64,000 nucleotides of DNA. Source: Christiangramia aestuarii (GTDB taxonomy: Bacteria; Bacteroidota; Bacteroidia; Flavobacteriales; Flavobacteriaceae). The position numbers and the translations under genes were made by a program. Shown here one piece after another: positions 54,934 through 62,968 of the stretch. The stretch covers positions 1 to 64,000 of the forward strand of contig NZ_VJVW01000006.1 of NCBI RefSeq assembly GCF_009735585.1, written 5' to 3'. Under the pieces are notes generated by a model. That model saw only the letters and a list, made by a program, of their open reading frames with translations, was not told the origin of the DNA and did no database searches. Numbering within the stretch: position 1 is the stretch's first letter; each line of letters starts with the position of its first letter.

Positions 54934-56104
54934 CAGTTTTTACATAGCCTGGAAATACCTGCAGTTCTACTGGGGCAAAACCCTGTTGCTTATCCTTTCC
55001 ATCGCGCTGGTCATTTTTATCCCGCTTGGATTGAATTACCTCGTGAATAAAGGTTCGGCAGATCTTATGGACAGGGCAGAAAAAACACCCTTGATAGTCG
55101 GGGCAAAAGGAAGCGAGACCGAACTCAGTTTAAGCTCACTATATTTTAAAAAACCTAAGATCGAAGCACTGGAATACCGGGAAGTTGAAAAACTGAAGAG
55201 TCAGCAACTGGGAAAACCTATCCCGCTGAACCTGGAATACCTGGTGAAGGAACAACCCATCGTGGGAACCACTTCAGATTATTTTGAATTCAGGAAACTG
55301 CAATTAAAAGAAGGAAGAAGAATGGCCATCCTTGGCGAATGTGTTATGGGAGCCAAAGCCGCTGAAAATCTCAATGTAAAAGTAGGCGGTTCTGTGATCT
55401 CCTCGCCTTCAGGAGCTTTTGATGTTGCCGGGAGTTTTCCTTTAAAGATGAGCGTGGTTGGAATTTTAGCAGAGGCCGGTACGCCCGATGATGAAGCGAT
55501 ATTTACCGATATTAAGACCAGCTGGGTCATTTCGGGAAAAGCTCACGGTCACCAGGACCTGCAACAAATTGAAAACGACAGCCTTTTACTAGATAAGAAT
55601 GAAAGTCAGGCGGTGGCCAGTCCTGCCGTACTTTCTTATACAGAGATCACTCCTGAAAATATCAATTCTTTCCATTTTCATGGGGATCCCAGCGATTATC
55701 CCGTAAACGCGATCATCGTTCAGCCAAATGACCGTAAATCTGGCCTGATGCTGAGGGGACGTTATGAGAACGAACAAGATGCGGCGCAAATGCTGGTGCC
55801 GGCAGAAGTAATTGCCCAGCTGGTAGATACCATGATCTCGGTACGTGACCTGTTGATCCTCGCCGGGGTCATCATTGGCATTGCCTGTCTTGCGATCCTG
55901 GCCTTTGTGTTCGCGCTTTCTATTAAACTTAGAAAAGCCGAACTCACTACCATGAAACATATTGGCGCTGCCCGTAATTTTATTGGAAGCGTCTTAAGCC
56001 TGGAAATAGGCATCGTGCTGATTTCAGCTATAATCATTTCCGGATTATTAACTTTACTGATGGGAAATTTTGGAATTCCCCTAATCGAAAAATTCATCTC
56101 ATGA
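54926..56104 (+). CDS. FtsX/MacB-type ABC permease, short form
   Basis: A 392-residue permease. The first membrane helix is at about 13-36, followed by a periplasmic domain of about 240 residues (MacB-like). Two more helices follow at about 309-333 and 350-378. The cytoplasmic coupling stretch KLRKAELTTMKHIGA is present. The usual family has four helices; the last appears to be missing or very short here, as the protein ends in GIPLIEKFIS. It overlaps both neighbouring genes (8 and 4 bp). Confidence 0.88.
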   Translation: MGNSFYIAWKYLQFYWGKTLLLILSIALVIFIPLGLNYLVNKGSADLMDRAEKTPLIVGAKGSETELSLSSLYFKKPKIEALEYREVEKLKSQQLGKPIPLNLEYLVKEQPIVGTTSDYFEFRKLQLKEGRRMAILGECVMGAKAAENLNVKVGGSVISSPSGAFDVAGSFPLKMSVVGILAEAGTPDDEAIFTDIKTSWVISGKAHGHQDLQQIENDSLLLDKNESQAVASPAVLSYTEITPENINSFHFHGDPSDYPVNAIIVQPNDRKSGLMLRGRYENEQDAAQMLVPAEVIAQLVDTMISVRDLLILAGVIIGIACLAILAFVFALSIKLRKAELTTMKHIGAARNFIGSVLSLEIGIVLISAIIISGLLTLLMGNFGIPLIEKFIS

Positions 56105-57024
56105 AAAAGATCATTTTATCATTTGTCCTCCTAACTTTTGTTTTTGCGTGTAAGGACCAGGAAAAAGAAAGTGCCAGCGTAGAAACAAAAGAACCCGAAA
56201 AGCAACCGGTTGTTTACGTTAGCAACTATCCCCTGTATTATTTTGCTAATAAGATTGGTGAAGATATTATCGATCTTAGATTCCCGGCTTCAAATGAAAC
56301 AGATCCTTCAGACTGGGTTCCCGGCGCAGAAAATATCGTAAAAATGCAGCAAGCAGATCTTATCCTGCTCAACGGAGCAACCTTTGAAAAATGGCTGAAC
56401 AATGTGACTCTTAAGGATGAAGATATGGTGAACACCACAGAGGGTATGTCGGATAAAATGCTTCCCCTGGGAGAAAAATTCACCCACAGCCACGGGGAGG
56501 GCGGGGAGCATACCCACGAAGGCACGGCCAGCATCACCTGGCTGGATCTCTCCCTGGCGATCGCACAGGCCGAAAAAGTGAATGAAGCCTTGAAAAAAGA
56601 AGCGCCCGGTAAAAGTGAAGACTTCCAGGCGAATTTTGAAAAGCTGAAAAACGGTCTTTCTGAATTGCACAAGAACTACCAGAAGCTGGAAATAGATCCT
56701 GAAAAAGTTCAGCTGATCTATTCACATCCTGTATATCAATACCTGCAAAACGCCTACGGACTAAAAGGCGAAAACCTGCACTGGGAACCTTCAGATGGCT
56801 GGGACAAGAATAAAAAACATGAAATAGAACACCTGGCTAAAAAAGGTAAAAAGACCTACCTGGTTTGGGAAGATGAGCCTACTAAAGCAATGAAAGAAGG
56901 CCTTGAGGAAATGGGAGTCACTTCCGTCGTGGTGAACCCGCTGTTCGGGCAGCCGGAAAACCTGGATATGCAGGAGGTTTTGTTCAAGAACCTGCAAAAC
57001 CTGCAGAAGATCTCAGAAGAATAA
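56101..57024 (+). CDS. ZnuA-like metal-binding lipoprotein with altered ligands
   Basis: A 307-residue lipoprotein (lipobox FVFAC, Cys17). The fold follows the cluster A-I metal-binding proteins (ZnuA): VYVSNYPLYYFANKIG, QQADLILLNGATFEKWLN, a histidine-rich loop (H129, H131, H137, H139 in THSHGEGGEHTHEG). At the sites where ZnuA has its first and second histidines this protein reads DPSDW (68-72) and SITW (144-147). A third, H209 (YSHPVYQYL), and an acidic W-E-D-E-P near 256-260 remain. A changed metal site is likely. It normally partners ZnuBC, but here the ABC pair is FtsX-type. Confidence 0.85.
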   Translation: MKKIILSFVLLTFVFACKDQEKESASVETKEPEKQPVVYVSNYPLYYFANKIGEDIIDLRFPASNETDPSDWVPGAENIVKMQQADLILLNGATFEKWLNNVTLKDEDMVNTTEGMSDKMLPLGEKFTHSHGEGGEHTHEGTASITWLDLSLAIAQAEKVNEALKKEAPGKSEDFQANFEKLKNGLSELHKNYQKLEIDPEKVQLIYSHPVYQYLQNAYGLKGENLHWEPSDGWDKNKKHEIEHLAKKGKKTYLVWEDEPTKAMKEGLEEMGVTSVVVNPLFGQPENLDMQEVLFKNLQNLQKISEE

Positions 57025-57030
57025 AATAAA

Positions 57031-57165
57031 GGCTGTCTAAAAATTATTGGAAAATCGTCATTCTGAATTTATTTCAGAATCTTAAGAACTAAAGTAGATT
57101 TAATAAGAACCTGAAACTCCCGAAGTTTCGGGACAGGTTGACGAAAAAACGATTTTTAGACAGCC
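57031..57165. repeat. 135-bp palindromic intergenic element
   Basis: Ends are a perfect 13-bp inverted repeat GGCTGTCTAAAAA (57031-57043) and its complement (57153-57165). Inside are AAAATCGT/ACGATTTT arms, a hairpin ATTCTGAA/TTCAGAAT (about 57060-57080), and a hairpin CCCGAA/TTCGGG (about 57118-57131). The shape and the stop-proximal position suit a repetitive extragenic or MITE-like element, and it may double as a terminator for the operon before it. Confidence 0.7.
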
Positions 57166-57172
57166 CAATCCT

Positions 57173-58704
57173 TTAATTAGAACCAGCCTTTTGAATCATA
57201 GAATTGAAATCGCCCAGCTGAGCCGAAAAACTTTCCTGGCTTGGAGAAAATTCTTCAAAACTTTCCAGGAATGCGGCAAGGTGTCCTCCTACCTGTCCAA
57301 GAACCCAGCTTCTGTTTTCAGCCCATTCATCATAACCACGAGATTCGATAAATCTTTCAAAGGGATCCAGCTTAAGGTTGATGACATATGGGGTTGATAA
57401 TTCCGGTTGTGGAGACCTGAACCATTTTTCCTGGTCCCTAAAAAGTACTTTCCAGTCGCCATAGCGCATACCATGTAAAGTGGTTTCGGTAAAATAAAAG
57501 AACTCCTTGCGTTCGGTTTTGCCATTGTTCAATAAGAGCTCGCTTTGATCGTAACCGTCGAGATGTACCTTATAATTTTTACCACCGATATTTTCACCGG
57601 TAAGTAGTTCCTCCTTGATATTTACATCGCCAACCCAGCTCATAAGAGTCGGTACCCAGTCTTCCATGGTCATAAATTCACCGGTAACCGTTCCGGCAGG
57701 GATATGCCCGTCCCATTTCACCAGCACAGGCACGCGGAAACCACCTTCCCAGCCTCCAACACCTTTCTGACCTTTAAAGGGCTGGTTACCACCATCTGGC
57801 CAGCTGTTGGAAGCCGCACCATTATCTGTAGAGAACATCACGATGGTATTTTCATCTGCGCCCAGTTCTTCCAGTAGGTCCAGTAATTCTCCTACATCAT
57901 CATCCAGTTCCATCATCCCGTCGGCATAAATACCGTAACCGCTTTTGTCCTGGTATTCATCGTTCAAATTGGTACGATAGTGCATGCGGGTAGTATTATG
58001 CCATACAAAGAAAGGTTTGTCATCTTCTACCGCTTCCCTGATAAATCGTTTGGATTGTTCCAGAACATCCTGATCCAGGTTTCGCTGTACTTCTGCACCC
58101 CACGGTCCAAGGTCCTTGATCTCCTGTTTCCCGTTAGCCAGTGCTTTGGAATGAATAATTCCGCGTTCCTTGAGGTTCAATCTTTTTTGTACTTCCTCAT
58201 CTTTTGGGAAGTCATATTGCTCTGGATATTCCCCGGCATTCAAATGGTAAAGAATTCCGTAGAATTCATCGAAACCATGCGCTGTTGTAAATGTTCATCC
58301 CGGTCTCCCAAATGGTTTTTGCCGAACTGCCCTGTGGCATAACCATAGGGTTTCAACATTTCGGCCAGGGTGGGATCACTGGCCTGTAATCCCTGAGGAG
58401 CTCCCGGCAGTCCCACGGTGCTTAGACCGGTTCGCATGGGATACTGCCCGGTAATAAATGCGGCACGACCCGCAGTACAGGATGCCTGCGCATAATGATC
58501 CATAAAGATCATTCCTTCCTTGCCAATTCGATCAATATTAGGTGTTTCACCACCCATCATTCCGCGGTGGTAAGCACTGATGTTCCACATTCCAACATCA
58601 TCACCCCAAATGATCAAAATGTTCGGTTTTTCCTGGGCGCACATTACTACGGGCAGGAAAAAAAGGACTAAGTATAGCCAAGGGCTTTTAGTTTTCTTTT
58701 TCAT
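57173..58704 (-). pseudogene. arylsulfatase broken by a single-base frameshift
   Basis: Two overlapping frames (58704-58240, and 58243-57173) together code for one sulfatase of about 510 residues. The first part has a signal peptide (near VVMCAQ), the metal site IIWGDDVG, and the active-site motif [12 protein letters not shown], whose cysteine becomes formylglycine. The second part begins at NAGEYPEQYDF and carries the downstream metal motif VMFSTDNGAASNSW. Restoring one G after 58287 on the plus strand rejoins the frames and gives the conserved reading [12 protein letters not shown]. It is therefore either a real null mutation or a sequencing error. A FGE lipoprotein lies 10 kb upstream. Confidence 0.88.
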
Positions 58705-58890
58705 AATTAAGACAGTTTATATTAGTTAATAGCCATAAAAATTCTGATCCTCGACTTTTGGGGATAGCCAGGTTTGGTTAGAGATCGAATAATTTATTTA
58801 TGGGTTAGGATATTAAAAATAAAAAAAAAGTAATAGTCTCGTTAACAGATAATTATAGATTTCGAAAGAAGCCAATAATCCTATATGGAT

Positions 58891-58916
58891 AAAAAAACCG
58901 GGCGAAAACCCGGTTT
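58891..58916 (-). terminator. intrinsic terminator after the first DUF3604 gene
   Basis: Stem AAACCGGG/CCCGGTTT with loop cgaaaa (58895-58916). On the minus strand it ends in a run of T, 8 bp from the stop codon. Confidence 0.9.
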
Positions 58917-58923
58917 ATGTTGT

Positions 58924-60792
58924 TTATTCTGATGGACTATACCAAATGGGACTACTCCAGGCTCTCTCCTGTATACTTACCGGGAGATCTTCCCGTGGTT
59001 CCCTTCCAAGAGTTTTAGCATCGTAAGTACTCCATCTTGGAGTAGGGATCTGGATAACCCTCGCGTAATAGACTGCATATTGAGAAGGGTCAAATTCCGG
59101 ATCGGTCCAGAGGGTCCTGAGTTCTATATCTCCAATATCATTAGTATATGAAGGCTCCGACGGATTCACTGTATTGCCTACCTCTGCAACGGTACCGTCT
59201 GAACTTATTTTGCGGTCGCCAGATACAGCCACATTAAAAATTTTCTCCTGTTGATTGCCATTGGAATCTACCCAACCTTTAATGATTTGAATTCTATCCA
59301 GGTTCGCACCATCAGGATCCTTCATCGCATGTACCAGAAAGGTGGGTGCATTACCATTCGATCCGGTAAGGTCTCCGCCCATGGGCACTCCGCCAGAATA
59401 AGCCGACTCTATCCAGTTATCCTGTTCCAGCATGTTTTCAGTAAAACCAAAACCACCAAAGAATCTTACCTTTAAGCGGGGACCGGAAGTAGCGAAGGTT
59501 TCCTTGCGCATGATCGCATCAAAGATGGCTTCGCGGGTATTGGAAACCGCCCAAACTCCGGCCAGTCCGGCACTTCCAAATGCCCTAACCTGAGCGGCCG
59601 ATGCTTCATCTACTCCAGGAGGGCCATCAAGCCGATGTTCGGGATTGTTTTCAAAACCGAATTTCCCATGGTAGTTATCTTCTTCGATTGGGGAATAGGA
59701 ATTATGAGTATCTGAATCCCCAATAAAGCCATATTTAAATGGATTTCCCTTTCCTTCCTGTTCGTATTTCAGGGAGCGGATAAGCGCCTCGCGCATATAG
59801 CCTCCGCGTTTGTTCTTAGGTTCTTTTGCACCGGCAGCCAGCGTATAATCCCAGATCTCAAAATTGGCAAATTCGTCGTTAGGAGAAAGAGAGGGGTGAG
59901 TTTCTGAAGCACCCTTTATCTGGATTAGTTCAAACACCGGCTCATTTCGCCTTCGGGTTTGAGAATATTCCTTATTGATCGTACTTCCACCGTAAGTTTC
60001 TCCAATGGGAAACATCATTCCGTCACTGGCATTTCCATTATGAGGAACGGCCAGCAATCGGCTTCCCTGGGAACGTTGATGTTCCATCCATTTCCAGAGA
60101 TCCTCGGGCACATCTGAATCTACAGCCGAAAAAGGAACTGCCGGTACGTTTTTGGTATCTCTGAATAATACTACCCTGTGGAGATTCCTCCAGTCTGGAG
60201 CAGCCGTCCACTCGAAAGCTGCAAAAGTGGTAAAGCTGCCCGGCTTATAATGTTTATCGGCGTAATCCACAACCTGGTCCCACATATTCGCGGCAAAAGT
60301 TGAATCACCAAGAATGGAATCCTTTTCCCTGTAGGTATAAATTCCATCTGAGATCTTTCCATAGGCCTCAAAAGATGCTACCGGATCGTCGCCGGTAATA
60401 TCTCCAGCCAGTGGATGTTTACTCATCATGCTGTTTTCATCTTCCATCTTAGGCAGGGCGCCCAGGTATTCGGCATGGTCAGAAACCGCATACCAGTCCA
60501 GTGGTTTGTCGATTTTTAAAGTCGATCCATCGCCGCCACCTGCAATGGTTTCTCCCTGTGCCCACCGGTAGGCATCATCAGGTCCGGTGACCGACCCGTT
60601 GATGTAGCCATCAAAGGACCAGCTGGTATGAACATGTAAATTACCGAAATAAGCCTCTTTCAAAGGGTTTTCCTGGATCTCAGGTTCATCGGTTTCATTA
60701 GAGGTTTGAGTAGTATCTTCAGAATCCTTATCAGACTTACAGGATATGAAAATTATGAGGGCAAATATGAATAAATAAGGTCGCAGCTTCAT
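58924..60792 (-). CDS. DUF3604 lipoprotein, copy 1
   Basis: A 622-residue lipoprotein (lipobox IFISC, Cys18). The family's PHP-like metal sites are visible: AYFGNLHVHTSWSFDG, DWYAVSDHAEYLG, VPHNGNASDGM and IKGASETHPSLSPNDEFANFE. These suggest a metal-dependent hydrolase acting outside the cell; the substrate is not known. It is divergent from copy 2, with 139 bp between starts. Confidence 0.85.
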   Translation of the reverse strand: MKLRPYLFIFALIIFISCKSDKDSEDTTQTSNETDEPEIQENPLKEAYFGNLHVHTSWSFDGYINGSVTGPDDAYRWAQGETIAGGGDGSTLKIDKPLDWYAVSDHAEYLGALPKMEDENSMMSKHPLAGDITGDDPVASFEAYGKISDGIYTYREKDSILGDSTFAANMWDQVVDYADKHYKPGSFTTFAAFEWTAAPDWRNLHRVVLFRDTKNVPAVPFSAVDSDVPEDLWKWMEHQRSQGSRLLAVPHNGNASDGMMFPIGETYGGSTINKEYSQTRRRNEPVFELIQIKGASETHPSLSPNDEFANFEIWDYTLAAGAKEPKNKRGGYMREALIRSLKYEQEGKGNPFKYGFIGDSDTHNSYSPIEEDNYHGKFGFENNPEHRLDGPPGVDEASAAQVRAFGSAGLAGVWAVSNTREAIFDAIMRKETFATSGPRLKVRFFGGFGFTENMLEQDNWIESAYSGGVPMGGDLTGSNGNAPTFLVHAMKDPDGANLDRIQIIKGWVDSNGNQQEKIFNVAVSGDRKISSDGTVAEVGNTVNPSEPSYTNDIGDIELRTLWTDPEFDPSQYAVYYARVIQIPTPRWSTYDAKTLGREPREDLPVSIQERAWSSPIWYSPSE

Positions 60793-60931
60793 ATTAAAAG
60801 GTATTAGCGAGTTAGTTAAACATCTAATTTACTGAAAAACAGTTTTTTAAGTGTTTTTTTGTATTTTAATGTTCGCTTTTTCAGAAAAATATCTGGGAAA
60901 GAACTCTGTGTAATTAAAAAAACTACCAACT

Positions 60932-62827
60932 ATGAAAAATTTATTCAGGTCGCTCGGGATACTATTAAGCTTTTGCCTTTTCTGGAGCTGCGGCGATGAA
61001 AAAAAGGAAAATGCCGAAAATGAAACTGCTTCCAACAATATGGAAAGCGAGCAGATCGAAAGAAATCCACTAAAAGAAGCCTATTTTGGAGACACCCACG
61101 TGCATACCGGCTGGTCATTTGATGCCGGCCTTGATGGCGCAACCCTAACTCCAACCGATGCCTATAGATATGCCATAGGTGAAGAAGTCACTTCAAATTC
61201 TGGGATAAAAACTCAGTTATCTCGTCCTTATGACTGGTTTATGATCACCGATCATTCCGATGGAATGGGAACCATCAATGAAGTGATCGATGGAAATGCT
61301 GAAATGATGGAAAGTGAAGTGCTGCAAAGGTGGAACGAGGCTTTTGCTTCAGGCAGTGAGGAAGCTGCAGGTGATGCCAAAAGTGAGGTCATCAACCTGC
61401 AGTCTAATGGACAGTTACCAGACCAAATAATGGATCCAAAATGGATGGAAACCGCATGGAATAAAACCATTGATGCGGCAGAGCAATTCTATCGTCCCGG
61501 TGAATTCACCACCTTTACCGCCTATGAGTGGACGGTGAATGCCGGAGGTGGAGATAACCTGCATAGAAATATAATCTATAAAGAAGGTGGCGACCAGGCT
61601 CGTGATATCCTTCCCTTTACAACTTTTGAATCTGAAGACGCTAAGAAACTTTGGGAGTGGATGGCCAATTATGAGGCCAAAACCGGGGACAAATTACTGG
61701 CCATTCCTCATAATGGTAATATGTCTAACGGCCGGATGTATGAAGAACAACAATTCGATGGTTCCCCTATGACCAAAGAATGGGCTCAAATGAGACAGAA
61801 ATATGAAAGACTTATGGAATTGTTCCAGTATAAAGGGCAGAGTGAAGCTCACCCATTCCTTTCCCCAGAAGATGAATTCGCCGATTATGAGCTCTGGGAT
61901 CGTGGTAACCTGGTGTTGAAGCCAAAGGAATCAAAGGAAACCTGGAAGTACGAATACTGGCGTGAAGGGCTTAAATCTGGGATGAGGATCAAACAGGAAC
62001 TTGGAGTTAACCCTTTTATGTATGGCTCCAATAGTGCAACAGATACGCATACGGGAATATCATCAGTAGAAGAAGACGAATTCTATGGGAAGTTTAAGAC
62101 CGTGGAACCCAGCAATAAAGAAAGATGGAATTTTCCATTAATTTCAGGGAACAACGATGCCTATAAAGGCTGGGAAATGGCGGCTTCTGGTATTATGGGT
62201 GTCTGGGCAGAATCTAATACCCGTGAGGATATCTGGGAAGCCATGTATAGAAGAGAAACTTTTTCCACTACCGGTCCACGTATGAAGATCAGGTTTTTTG
62301 GAGGTTTTGATTATACCGAAGAAGATAAAAATGACCTGGCAAAAAATGGATATGATAAAGGTGTAGCCATGGGCGCCATGCTTGGCGCTGCTCAAAATGA
62401 TAAAGCACCAACATTCCTAATCCAGGCGATGAAGGATCCGGAAGGTGCGAACCTGGACAGGGTACAGGTAATCAAAGGCTGGGTAGATGCCAATGGTGAG
62501 ACCCAGGAAAAGATCTATCAGGTAGCCTGGTCGGGAGATCGAAAGCTTGATAACAGTGGCAAGCTTCCCGCAGTGGGAAATACAGTAGATATGGAAACTG
62601 CAGAATATACCAACGATATTGGGGATACTGAATTCACTACCTACTGGACCGATCCAGACTTCGATTCAGCATTACCCGCCTTTTATTATGTAAGAGTATT
62701 GGAGATCCCAACACCCCGCTGGACATTATATGATAAAATAAGACATGATCTGGACCTTCCAGATGAAGTTCCCCTGGTACACCAGGAGCGAGGAGTAAGT
62801 TCTCCCATCTGGTATAACCCGGAATAG
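60932..62827 (+). CDS. DUF3604 lipoprotein, copy 2
   Basis: A 631-residue lipoprotein (lipobox LFWSC, Cys20). The same motifs are present: YFGDTHVHTGWSFD, DWFMITDHSDGMG, IPHNGNMSNGRM and KGQSEAHPFLSPEDEFADYE. Its leader and first 30 codons resemble those of copy 3, so the two arose by a recent tandem duplication including the promoter region. It has a terminator directly after it. Function as for copy 1: probable extracytoplasmic metal-dependent hydrolase, substrate unknown. Confidence 0.86.
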   Translation: MKNLFRSLGILLSFCLFWSCGDEKKENAENETASNNMESEQIERNPLKEAYFGDTHVHTGWSFDAGLDGATLTPTDAYRYAIGEEVTSNSGIKTQLSRPYDWFMITDHSDGMGTINEVIDGNAEMMESEVLQRWNEAFASGSEEAAGDAKSEVINLQSNGQLPDQIMDPKWMETAWNKTIDAAEQFYRPGEFTTFTAYEWTVNAGGGDNLHRNIIYKEGGDQARDILPFTTFESEDAKKLWEWMANYEAKTGDKLLAIPHNGNMSNGRMYEEQQFDGSPMTKEWAQMRQKYERLMELFQYKGQSEAHPFLSPEDEFADYELWDRGNLVLKPKESKETWKYEYWREGLKSGMRIKQELGVNPFMYGSNSATDTHTGISSVEEDEFYGKFKTVEPSNKERWNFPLISGNNDAYKGWEMAASGIMGVWAESNTREDIWEAMYRRETFSTTGPRMKIRFFGGFDYTEEDKNDLAKNGYDKGVAMGAMLGAAQNDKAPTFLIQAMKDPEGANLDRVQVIKGWVDANGETQEKIYQVAWSGDRKLDNSGKLPAVGNTVDMETAEYTNDIGDTEFTTYWTDPDFDSALPAFYYVRVLEIPTPRWTLYDKIRHDLDLPDEVPLVHQERGVSSPIWYNPE

Positions 62828-62844
62828 GAAATGAATTAAATTTA

Positions 62845-62879
62845 AAAAAGCCTGGATTTTAATCCGGGCTTTTATTTTT
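62845..62879 (+). terminator. intrinsic terminator of DUF3604 copy 2
   Basis: Stem aaaaagcctggat/atccgggctttt with one G-T pair and loop ttta, followed by a T-rich run. Confidence 0.85.
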
Positions 62880-62968
62880 TAAGTAACTGTAATTCAGATT
62901 TTTAGTATCTTAATGTACGCTTTTGAAAAATTATTCCGAGATAAAAGTGTTCAATAAAACTACCAACC

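Noticed and set aside
57173-58704. Two separate sulfatase genes
   Set aside because: Neither half is complete; one added base gives a continuous protein with conserved residues at the join.
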